Assembly (NCBI GenBank): GCA_021159845.1
Contig: JAGHDS010000166.1
Location: forward strand, 1-11,720
DNA length: 11,720 nucleotides
Direction: 5' to 3'
From: Anaerolineae bacterium
GTDB lineage: Bacteria; Chloroflexota; Anaerolineae; DUEN01
This document shows, in pieces, positions 1 to 5,792 of the stretch (position 1 is its first letter; the number at the start of each line of letters is the position of its first letter). The notes under the pieces were generated by a model. That model did not search any database. It saw only the letters and a program-made list of their open reading frames with translations, and was not told the origin of the DNA. The translations under genes were made by a program, and so were the position numbers.

Positions 1-150
1 AGAAGGGGACTTGATTCGGCTTGTGGGGGCCAACAAGCCCTCGGCCCATCTGGCTGCAGGGCACACAACTTCGTGAGACTCGATGTACGAGGATGTAGCG
101 CAGCTAATTTCCCTTATCCCAACGGTGAACAGTTACGCCAGCCTTGCCGG

Positions 151-1224
151 CTAGACCGCCCAGTCCATAGGAACAGGTGGCGTGAAATCCGAGGCCACGG
201 AGACTGGCTTTCCCGCGGTGAACGAGGTCCGTATCGCGTCGAGGATCTCGACCACGTGGGCCGCCTGGGCTCCCGTCGCCCGTTGCGGTCTTCCCTCCAC
301 GATGGCATCCACCATCTCCACCACAGCCCGGCTCCACTCCGTGCCAGGGTACGGCTCCTTCACCCACTGGACGGGCTCGTAAGGGCCTCCATATGGGGCG
401 AACTCCACCTCGGCCGCGAAGTTCTGCCAGCTCCCCAGGTAGAGCGAGCCTGCGTCGCCTTGAAACTCAATTCCCTTCTGCTTGCTGTGCTGCCCCACAT
501 AGAAGTTCGTCGTCAGGCGGGCAACCGTGCCATTCGCGAAGTCGATGGCAGCCACGACGAAGTCCGGCGTCTCGATATGAAAAGGCCGCCCCTCCGCCGT
601 CTCCCGGTCAGGGTACACCACCTTTCCATACGCCACGACCCGTCGCGCCGGGCCGAAGATCGTGGTCAAGATGGTCAGCGGATACACACCCACATCGAAA
701 AGCGCGCCCACCTCATAGAACGGCTCGGGGTTCGGGTGCCACGATTCGATGCGGCCGTGATTCACCTCCGCATAAGCTACCCGCACAGTACCCAACCGCC
801 CCTCCCGGATGAGCTTCCAGGCCGTCTGTTGGGCCTCGCCCATGAAGGTGATGGGCGAGCAGCTTAGTCGCACCCCCTGCTTGTCCGCCAGCTCCACCAA
901 TGCCTTCGCCTCGGCATAAGTCATGGCCAATGGCTTCTCGCTGTGCACATGCTTCCCCGCCTCCAGGCACTGGGTGATCACAGCCGGATGGGCGTGATGG
1001 ATCGTCAGGTTGACCACGATATCCACCGCATCATCGGCCAGCAGGTCCTCCAGCGAGGCGTAAGCCCTCCCGCCATACCGGGCGACGAACTCCTCCGCCC
1101 GTTGGGGGATCAAATCATACGCCCCCGTCAATGCGATATGCTCGTACGGCTTGAGCGTCTCCGCGTACGGCCCAGCGATGTTGCCGCAACCGACGATGGC
1201 CACTCCTACCTTCCCGTCAATCAT
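151..1224 (-). CDS. Gfo/Idh/MocA-family NAD(P)-dependent oxidoreductase
   Basis: A 357-residue cytoplasmic oxidoreductase predicted to oxidise or reduce a sugar, inositol or related polyol with a nicotinamide cofactor; the substrate cannot be read from sequence. The N-terminal Rossmann fold shows VAIVGCGNIAG at about residues 8-18. The family's EKP motif, whose Lys is catalytic, is at 96-98 (HSEKPLAMT). The C-terminal alpha/beta domain carries the GALFDVGVYPL segment at about 173-183, where the family keeps an Asp and a second catalytic side chain. Length is normal for the family (about 330-390). The ATG at 1224 is preceded by AGGAG at 1231-1235 with 6 nt spacing. It lies 22 nt downstream of the epimerase stop, so the two are probably co-transcribed and may act on the same metabolite. 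No clear intrinsic terminator follows. The family call is firm; the reaction is not known. Confidence 0.93.
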   Translation of the reverse strand: MIDGKVGVAIVGCGNIAGPYAETLKPYEHIALTGAYDLIPQRAEEFVARYGGRAYASLEDLLADDAVDIVVNLTIHHAHPAVITQCLEAGKHVHSEKPLAMTYAEAKALVELADKQGVRLSCSPITFMGEAQQTAWKLIREGRLGTVRVAYAEVNHGRIESWHPNPEPFYEVGALFDVGVYPLTILTTIFGPARRVVAYGKVVYPDRETAEGRPFHIETPDFVVAAIDFANGTVARLTTNFYVGQHSKQKGIEFQGDAGSLYLGSWQNFAAEVEFAPYGGPYEPVQWVKEPYPGTEWSRAVVEMVDAIVEGRPQRATGAQAAHVVEILDAIRTSFTAGKPVSVASDFTPPVPMDWAV

Positions 1225-1246
1225 GGTGCACTCCTGTTCTCAATTA

Positions 1247-2200
1247 TCAGACCTCGACGACATTGTGCTCGATGAGCCAGAGAAGCGCCTCGCGAACAGC
1301 CTGGAGCGAGGAATATCGCGGTCGGTAATCGATCAGGCGCTGCGCCTTCGCGATGCTGCAATTGGGGCTGTGGGCAATGTGATCCCAGGTAACCCGCGCC
1401 TCTTCCTCCGTAACGGTTCCCTTCCACTCCTCCCACGGTAGGAAGCGGAGATTAGCCTTCCAGCCAAACCAAGATGCCACCGCCTCGGCATAGCCACGCA
1501 GGGTGACAGCCCTGGGGGAAACGACGTGAAAGCTCTCGCCTACTGAAGTACTCCAGTGCCGAATGGCCTGCATGAACGCCTGGGCCACATCATCCGCGTG
1601 GACGTGATGGAGAGTCTCCATGCCGATGTTAGGCAACGCAAGCTCCTCGCTGCGCGCCAGCCTGGCGAACACCTCTGGGTTGAAGTTGCCAGCCGGGTTC
1701 ACCGGCACCCAGCCGGGGCCGACAATGTGCCCAGGGTGGAGGACGGTCGCTGGGAACCCATTACGCCGGGCTTCCTCCAACAGGTAGGCCTCGATGGCCG
1801 CCTTCTGCGTGCCATACTCCCCCCAGGGCCTGCGCGGTTGATCCTCCGTCACCGGGACCTCCACGCTGAAGCCGTGAACCCAGATGGTACCACAGTGCAG
1901 GAAGTGCTGCACACGCCCGCGCAGCGCTTCCACAAGATGCTGAGCGCTCTCCAACTTGAAGCAGATCATATCGATCACCACATCCGGCTCAAGGTCCCGC
2001 ACCCGGGTTCCAAAGGTGCCCGCGGCCTCCTCCGCCGTCCGGTTCGCCACGACCTGCCTCACGGACTTCCAGGCTCCGTGGGGATGATAGGGCTCCCTTT
2101 GCCCACGGCTGATATTGATCACCTCGTAACCAGCTTCGACCAACCGGGGCACCAGATATGTACCAACGTGCCCCGTGCCGCCGATGATGACAACGCGCAT
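1247..2200 (-). CDS. NAD(P)-dependent epimerase/dehydratase (extended SDR-type)
   Basis: A 317-residue nucleotide-sugar-epimerase-like short-chain dehydrogenase. The nucleotide-binding GxxGxxG is in MRVVIIGGTGHVG at residues 7-13, and the catalytic YxxxK is Y129-K133 (EYGTQK). The CGT around residue 105 occupies the position of the usual catalytic Ser/Thr. The reading frame is open 22 codons further upstream (to 2266), but I chose the ATG at 2200. It starts exactly at the Rossmann beta strand and has a consensus AGGAGG at 2210-2215 with 9 nt spacing. The gene sits 144 nt after mazG and 22 nt before the oxidoreductase gene. Pairing of an SDR epimerase with a Gfo/Idh/MocA enzyme suggests stepwise processing of a sugar or a sugar-derived compound. 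The protein resembles atypical members annotated only as NAD-dependent epimerase; a specific substrate such as UDP-glucose is not supported. Confidence 0.92.
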   Translation of the reverse strand: MRVVIIGGTGHVGTYLVPRLVEAGYEVINISRGQREPYHPHGAWKSVRQVVANRTAEEAAGTFGTRVRDLEPDVVIDMICFKLESAQHLVEALRGRVQHFLHCGTIWVHGFSVEVPVTEDQPRRPWGEYGTQKAAIEAYLLEEARRNGFPATVLHPGHIVGPGWVPVNPAGNFNPEVFARLARSEELALPNIGMETLHHVHADDVAQAFMQAIRHWSTSVGESFHVVSPRAVTLRGYAEAVASWFGWKANLRFLPWEEWKGTVTEEEARVTWDHIAHSPNCSIAKAQRLIDYRPRYSSLQAVREALLWLIEHNVVEV

Positions 2201-2209
2201 TACCGCATA

Positions 2210-2215
2210 CCTCCT
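2210..2215 (-). promoter_or_regulatory. Shine-Dalgarno site fixing the epimerase start
   Basis: On the minus strand this is a full AGGAGG, 9 nt before the ATG at 2200. It decides for the internal start over the upstream in-frame ATG at 2266, which has no such site. Confidence 0.85.
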
Positions 2216-2308
2216 GTTTCGTGAGCGCAAAATAGGGAACAGTGATCCGACGATCGCTACTTGCAATCATCCTCACGCAGAGAGGACATAGGAACATTCT
2301 TTCGTCGC

Positions 2309-2317
2309 ATTGTACCA
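2309..2317 (-). promoter_or_regulatory. Possible extended -10 promoter for the epimerase-oxidoreductase pair
   Basis: The minus strand reads TGGTACAAT, an extended -10 element (TG-N-TACAAT), about 100 nt upstream of the epimerase ATG and inside the 144-nt gap after mazG. No recognisable -35 lies at the normal distance. It could give the two-gene unit transcription independent of mazG. Weak evidence: one short motif. Confidence 0.35.
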
Positions 2318-2344
2318 CGAGACGGGATCCCGCCCGGCATAGCT

Positions 2345-3721
2345 CTACGGCTGATCCTCCCCACTTCCCGCATCATGTATCCGGTTGACTTCCTCTCGCA
2401 GGCGCTCGTTGGCCCGGCGCAGGGCGCTCTCCGCGTCCACTCCATGCGCACGGGCCCAGTTCACCAACGTGAGCAAAGCCTGCCCCAGCCGATCCTCCAG
2501 ATCAAGGGCTGCGCCCTCCTCAGCGAGAAGGGTACACGCCATCTCGAGGTCGGCTGGCCGCTTGATCCCGATACGCTCCGCCCGGTCGAGATAATCCTGA
2601 GCCTGCGCCAGAGCGGGCAACCCTTTGGAGACCCCAGACAGCGGCCCACCATCCCCGCGGGCCTTCTTTCCCTTGCGCTCCTCCTCCTTGATGGCCTCCC
2701 AGTTACGCAGCACGTCATCCACACCGCGCACCGTGACATTGCCAAAGACATGAGGATGCCGTCTCCGCAGCTTCGTCACAATGGCGCGAGTGACATCCGC
2801 CATACGGAACTCGGACTCTTCCGTAGCGATCTGCACATGAAAGACGATCTGCATGAGCAGGTCTCCGAGCTCCTCACGCAGAGCATCAAGGTCCTCGTTA
2901 TCCAGGGCATCCAGTACCTCGTATGTCTCCTCCAGCAAGTTGCCGCGCAGACTTCTGTGATCCTGCTTCCGGTCCCACGGACATCCATCGGGAGAGCGCA
3001 GATGAGCCATTACCTCCTGTAATTCGGTAACAGAGCCGCCCGGCGCGACGGGGGGAACGTATAAGGTCGTCCGGTAATCGAACTGGCCGTCCCGGTCCAG
3101 TTCAAACAAGGGGACTTCGCGCACCTGGGCTTCGTCCATGCCCGCGCTGGAGATGACGGACACGGGGTGGTCTTCCGGATAAGCGTTGAGCAAGACCAGC
3201 TTGACGTCGCTGGCGATCACCCGATTGTAACATTGAGCGATCACCGCCGGCACAGTGGGGTCCAACGGTGGGTAATGGCGCTGGGCGACGATCATGGCAT
3301 CGACGACCTGCATACCCTGCGGCCCCAACGGGTCAACACGCAGCGCGTTGAACAGGGGCTCCAGGAAGCTCAGCCCATCTACAATCCGGACTTCCACGCC
3401 TTGCTCAGCCGCCAGCGCCTCGATAAGCGACGTCGTCCGCTCCCCCACGCGGGGATGGCCTGGCACGGCATAGATCACATCTCCTGGGCGGCATCCCAGC
3501 TCCACAACCCGCCGAGCGATCCCCGCGTACACCTCATCGAAGCTATCGTTCTGAGCATAGAGCTCGTCGAAGCTATGCACTCGCTCGCTCGGCAGCGCGG
3601 AGACGGCCGGATGCTCCCTGGTGCGCACATAGATCTCAGACGCACGGTCCAGGATATCCTGTGCCTCCCGGGTCAACAGCCTGCCGTCCCCAGGTCCCAG
3701 CCCGACGATAGTAATCGACAT
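2345..3721 (-). CDS. mazG: Nucleoside triphosphate pyrophosphohydrolase MazG with N-terminal tetrapyrrole-methylase-like domain
   Basis: A 458-residue two-part protein of the YabN/MazG type. Residues 1 to about 220 form a SAM-dependent (tetrapyrrole) methylase-like domain, beginning ITIVGLGPGDGRLLT and containing YAVPGHPRVGE (84-94). Residues about 235-450 are MazG, which hydrolyses NTPs to NMP and pyrophosphate and cleans up non-canonical nucleotides. The first MazG unit has DGCPWDRKQDHRSL (245-258), then the metal-binding E264-E265-x-x-E268 and E284-x-x-D287 (REELGDLL). The second, C-terminal MazG-like repeat keeps the shape (LVNWARAHGVDAESALRRAN) but has lost the acidic ELGD signature (DRLGQALL), so one catalytic centre is expected. 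Full length is close to related fusions. The ATG at 3721 has GGGAGG at 3731-3736 with 9 nt spacing. It is first in the minus-strand block and has its own promoter. What the methylase-like half does in such fusions is not established. Confidence 0.96.
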   Translation of the reverse strand: MSITIVGLGPGDGRLLTREAQDILDRASEIYVRTREHPAVSALPSERVHSFDELYAQNDSFDEVYAGIARRVVELGCRPGDVIYAVPGHPRVGERTTSLIEALAAEQGVEVRIVDGLSFLEPLFNALRVDPLGPQGMQVVDAMIVAQRHYPPLDPTVPAVIAQCYNRVIASDVKLVLLNAYPEDHPVSVISSAGMDEAQVREVPLFELDRDGQFDYRTTLYVPPVAPGGSVTELQEVMAHLRSPDGCPWDRKQDHRSLRGNLLEETYEVLDALDNEDLDALREELGDLLMQIVFHVQIATEESEFRMADVTRAIVTKLRRRHPHVFGNVTVRGVDDVLRNWEAIKEEERKGKKARGDGGPLSGVSKGLPALAQAQDYLDRAERIGIKRPADLEMACTLLAEEGAALDLEDRLGQALLTLVNWARAHGVDAESALRRANERLREEVNRIHDAGSGEDQP

Positions 3722-3767
3722 GCGTCATTTCCTCCCATTGAGTCATCGCACTGAAAGCACCGCCCGG

Positions 3768-3795
3768 ATTATACGGCCGAGATGCGAGAACACAA
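3768..3795 (-). promoter_or_regulatory. Sigma-70-type promoter of mazG
   Basis: On the minus strand the -10 is a perfect TATAAT (3768-3773). The -35 candidate TTGTGT (3790-3795) is 16 nt upstream and matches the consensus only in TTG. The transcription start would be near 3761, about 40 nt before the mazG ATG. The -35 overlaps the T-tract of the terminator at 3795-3821, so the HTH unit ends directly where the mazG unit begins. Confidence 0.65.
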
Positions 3796-3821
3796 AAAGG
3801 GAGGCATAAAGCCTCCCTTTT
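3795..3821 (-). terminator. Intrinsic terminator downstream of the HTH gene
   Basis: A perfect inverted repeat with 11-bp arms (3795-3805 and 3811-3821; core GGGAGGC/GCCTCCC) and a 5-nt ATAAA loop. On the minus strand the stem ends in a TTTTT run. The symmetric A/T flanks mean it could also work on the plus strand. It lies 68 nt after the HTH stop codon, but only 14 nt after the stop at 3836-3838 in an alternative frame (see the frameshift finding). Confidence 0.9.
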
Positions 3822-3888
3822 AATAGCTGGCCATGCTACCCGAGTACATCGTCACGGGAGATGACCGCAGCCCTACGCCCTATGATGG

Positions 3889-4380
3889 TCAACCAGCAGC
3901 CTGGGCAGATGATCGGCGCGCCGCCACCTGTACCTCGCGCTTCTCACGCCGACGGACATCCCCACGCAGTATCTGTCGAACCGTCTCCGCACTAATGCTG
4001 TCCACGACGCCCGAGGCAATAAGGTGATCACGCAGGCGTTGCAACGACCAGCGATCGAACGGCAGCCCTAACTCCCTGGGATTGGTGTTGGCGATCTTAA
4101 CGATCGTCTGTCGTTGCTCCTCCGTGAAACGCGGGGGACGGCCAGGGGATTTGCCCGACCTAAGGCCCGGTATCCCGCGAGCGTTGAACCGATGGATCCA
4201 CTTTCGGACGTTAATCGGGTGAAGCCCAACCTGGTCGCTGATTTGCGGGACCGTATAGCCCTGGGCAGACAGAAGAATGATGCGCGCCCGTTTGCTCATA
4301 TGAGTATTGTGGCGATACCGCGCCAATTCTTGCAGCTGCTGCTGTTCACTGTCCCGCAAGAGACGCACATAAATAGCCAT
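3889..4380 (-). CDS. IS630-type helix-turn-helix protein without a DDE domain
   Basis: A 163-residue protein matching the DNA-binding half of IS630/Tc1-like transposases. Residues 1 to about 65 form a homeodomain-like HTH (KRARIILLSAQG, then VPQISDQVGLHPINVRKWI). A GRPPRFT linker follows at about residue 80. A second helical unit (LPFDRWSLQRLRDHL, then ISAETVRQILR) ends near 140, before a basic tail. A complete IS630 transposase is about 330-350 residues with a catalytic DDE domain. None is encoded here or immediately downstream in any frame I read, so this is a truncated transposase or a repurposed DNA-binding protein. The frame is open to 4482, but I chose the ATG at 4380 because the HTH begins there and AGGTGG is at 4385-4390. 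The 3' end may be frameshifted. A terminator follows. Function unknown; regulator versus remnant is undecided. Confidence 0.8.
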   Translation of the reverse strand: MAIYVRLLRDSEQQQLQELARYRHNTHMSKRARIILLSAQGYTVPQISDQVGLHPINVRKWIHRFNARGIPGLRSGKSPGRPPRFTEEQRQTIVKIANTNPRELGLPFDRWSLQRLRDHLIASGVVDSISAETVRQILRGDVRRREKREVQVAARRSSAQAAG

Positions 4381-4384
4381 ATTC

Positions 4385-4391
4385 CCACCTC
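4385..4391 (-). promoter_or_regulatory. Shine-Dalgarno site fixing the HTH gene start
   Basis: The minus strand reads GAGGTGG, with its GAGG core 7 nt before the ATG at 4380. It supports the internal start over the extension to 4482. Confidence 0.6.
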
Positions 4392-5084
4392 TCTCCCGCA
4401 AGCAGCTCGGTGCTTTGACGAGATTGGCCACATCATCCCGGGTGATGGCCCACACGGTCATAAGTAGGCGCCAACGGAGCAACGCTCCTCTTCACCCATC
4501 AAGACGTTGATTACTTGAAAAGGACGCGCTGAATTTTGGGAATTGTGGCGATCTCGCTCGGATCGTGGACGAGACGTTGAGGCGGCAGGCAGGACTTTTT
4601 CACCACTTTTAAGCATCATCCGGCGCAAGGCCGGCAGCCGCGACGAAAAGACGCATTGCGACCGATATAGGGTATGTCGCAAAAGAGGTGCTCACTCGAG
4701 TCCGATGAGCATGAAGCCGCCGCGGGGTGAGGAATCAAGACAGTGAACACGCGAGGTGCCTCGCGTTAAACACTCCAGCCTATCCATCCTGACAACCGAA
4801 GTTCTACTGCCCAGCTATCCACTAAGGATACTATTCCGAAACCTTCGTCCTGCTCATCCCCTCAACGACACTGACAGAACACAAGCCACTCCAAACCAAC
4901 GCTCAGCCATACGTAGCTCGGTGAACGATCAATCAACTTTTGCCGACACTTCGCCCACCACTTGTAATCGACTGAGCACAATGATCACATTGGACGGCGT
5001 CACATGTCCTGAAGGCATCCCCCCTCATCCGATAAATAGTTTCAAAGTTGCGGATGCTTCCGGGAAGGCTTAGAAAGCCAGGAC
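4392..5084. other. Gene-poor spacer, no supported gene
   Basis: About 690 nt upstream of the HTH gene and downstream of the receiver-like gene. Open frames here lack ribosome-binding sites and protein-like composition, including 4458-4682 minus and 4756-5073 plus. A 29-codon minus-strand frame at 4929-5018 (MPSGHVTPSNV...) follows a G-rich stretch but is otherwise unsupported. Visible structure: a short hairpin GGAGC-AAC-GCTCC (4476-4488), CCGGC/GCCGG arms (4620-4634) and the stronger inverted repeat at 4749-4766. No tRNA-like T-loop motif is seen. The composition is less GC-rich than the flanking genes. Confidence 0.6.
4749..4766. repeat. Perfect inverted repeat ACGCGAGG-TG-CCTCGCGT
   Basis: Eight-base perfect arms around TG. 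It folds as a 7-bp stem with a GTGC tetraloop. Neither strand has a T-run after it, so it is not a canonical terminator. It could be an operator, an RNA hairpin, or part of a relic element. It lies about 320 nt downstream of the receiver-like gene. Confidence 0.55.
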
Positions 5085-5474
5085 CTATACCGAGTGCCGT
5101 ACCTGGCCAGTAGCACGACGAACCAACGCCTCGGCTCGCACTACCAATTCCCGTAAATCAAAAGGAGCCACAACATAGCCATCCGCGCCCCTACGCAATC
5201 CTTCTATTACATCCCCTCTAGCTACCGAGGCGACCAGCAGAAGCAATGGAACCTGGGAGTGCTGGCGAATCACACCACACAACCCCATATTCTCTGACCC
5301 CGGCCGAGCGACTTCCATAATGACCAAGTCATACGAATGCCTTTGGAGCGATGTAATAGCCTCTACCGTCGGTGATGCCGTGTCGACCTCCCACCCTCGG
5401 TTCTGAAAAGCCAATGGCACCATCTCGGCCCCATCAGTCTGGTTCCGGGATAAGAAGAGCAAACGTCGCTGCAT
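5085..5474 (-). CDS. Degenerate receiver-domain protein (pseudo-receiver), no output domain
   Basis: A 129-residue protein with the response-regulator receiver fold, closest in pattern to the OmpR-family receiver. YDLVIMEVARPG (48-59), PLLLLVASVARG (76-87), RRGADGYVVAPF (94-105) and LRELVVRAEALVRR (107-120) align without gaps to the usual receiver blocks. Every phosphotransfer residue is changed. The acidic pair after strand 1 is absent (LLFLSRN), the acceptor Asp is E54, the switch Thr/Ser is V81 and the conserved Lys is A103. It ends where an OmpR winged helix would begin, and I found no such domain downstream in the same or shifted frame. It therefore probably acts by protein contact without phosphorylation. 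The frame is open to 5552, but the ATG at 5474 has AGAGG 8 nt upstream and starts at strand 1. A strong promoter lies 170-200 nt upstream. Decay of a former regulator is the alternative. Confidence 0.78.
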   Translation of the reverse strand: MQRRLLFLSRNQTDGAEMVPLAFQNRGWEVDTASPTVEAITSLQRHSYDLVIMEVARPGSENMGLCGVIRQHSQVPLLLLVASVARGDVIEGLRRGADGYVVAPFDLRELVVRAEALVRRATGQVRHSV

Positions 5475-5482
5475 AATCTGTG

Positions 5483-5487
5483 CCTCT
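5483..5487 (-). promoter_or_regulatory. Shine-Dalgarno site fixing the receiver-like gene start
   Basis: AGAGG on the minus strand, 8 nt before the ATG at 5474. The upstream in-frame ATG at 5552 has no comparable site, so the start at 5474 is preferred and a leader of about 165 nt results. Confidence 0.65.
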
Positions 5488-5646
5488 CTAAAACCAGCCA
5501 CTCGCCCTATAGCCACCCGCAAGTTCCTCTTGCCTCCGCTCAGGTTACACATGTTCGCGTTCGTAAGCTCTATCCCACCCTTTATCCCAGCATCAGGCCC
5601 TTTCGTGACCTAATCTGGACAGCCTCCCAGGGAGAGCTCCTCTGCC

Positions 5647-5674
5647 ATTATACTGCCTCGGAAGGCCCGGTCAA
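5647..5674 (-). promoter_or_regulatory. Near-consensus sigma-70 promoter for the receiver-like gene
   Basis: The minus strand has TTGACC (5669-5674), a 16-nt spacer and a perfect TATAAT (5647-5652). Transcription should start near 5640. It is among the strongest promoters in the window and points at the pseudo-receiver gene, which argues that this gene is expressed rather than dead. Confidence 0.8.
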
Positions 5675-5718
5675 TAGGCCAGGGCTTACGAATAACTTAC
5701 AATTTGATTACCACGTAC

Positions 5719-5737
5719 CATAGTCCTGGACACTATG
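5719..5737. repeat. Inverted repeat CATAGT-N7-ACTATG
   Basis: Perfect 6-bp arms with a 7-nt spacer (CCTGGAC), about 45 nt upstream of the -35 of the minus-strand promoter at 5647-5674. Position and shape fit an operator for a dimeric regulator, but nothing else supports that. Confidence 0.4.
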
Positions 5738-5778
5738 TGCACTAAATCAAGCCTTAGTACTTATTAGCCGTCCAGAAA

Positions 5779-5792
5779 AGTGTGTTAACACT
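5779..5792. repeat. Inverted repeat AGTGT-GTTA-ACACT
   Basis: Perfect 5-bp arms separated by GTTA; the inner GTGTTAACAC (5782-5791) is itself a 10-bp palindrome. It lies in the divergent intergenic region. It is an operator candidate without further support. Confidence 0.35.

Larger units (their letters stand above)
3846..4455. repeat. Imperfect direct repeat pair flanking the HTH gene
   Basis: Two 26-nt copies lie in the same orientation, at 3846-3871 (after the HTH gene) and 4430-4455 (before it). They agree at about 20 of 26 positions: ACATC-x-TC-x-CGGG-x-GATG-x-CC and onward. On the minus strand both can be read as [VA]-I-[ST]-R-D-D-V, so the match may be conserved coding sequence rather than a mobile-element end. 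They are direct, not inverted, so they are not the terminal repeats of an IS630 element. Confidence 0.4.

Noticed and set aside
1..49. Minus-strand frame starting at 49 (MGRGLVGPHKPNQVPF) and open to the window edge
   Set aside because: No ribosome-binding site, and too short to judge. The stretch also holds a 7-bp hairpin (18-24 with 33-39) without a T-run, so it is not called a terminator either.
73..867. 264-codon plus-strand open frame
   Set aside because: It lies antisense to the clear Gfo/Idh/MocA oxidoreductase gene, is rich in Arg/His/Pro typical of antisense GC-rich frames, and has no domain.
2261..3022. 253-codon plus-strand open frame
   Set aside because: Antisense to mazG, without a ribosome-binding site or recognisable motif.
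3846..4455. Complete IS630 insertion sequence
   Set aside because: No DDE domain, no terminal inverted repeats, and the flanking similarity is direct and degenerate, not a TA target duplication.
4458..4682. 74-codon minus-strand open frame upstream of the HTH gene
   Set aside because: No ribosome-binding site or recognised motif. The neighbouring frame is equally plausible over part of the stretch, so coding cannot be claimed.
4756..5073. 105-codon plus-strand open frame in the spacer
   Set aside because: No ribosome-binding site, composition biased to Ser/Thr/Pro/Leu without secondary-structure pattern, and it starts inside the inverted repeat at 4749-4766.
5475..5640. Known riboswitch (cyclic di-GMP type) in the leader of the receiver-like gene
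   Set aside because: The GGTCACGAAAGG stretch briefly suggested it, but the other conserved blocks of that class are missing.
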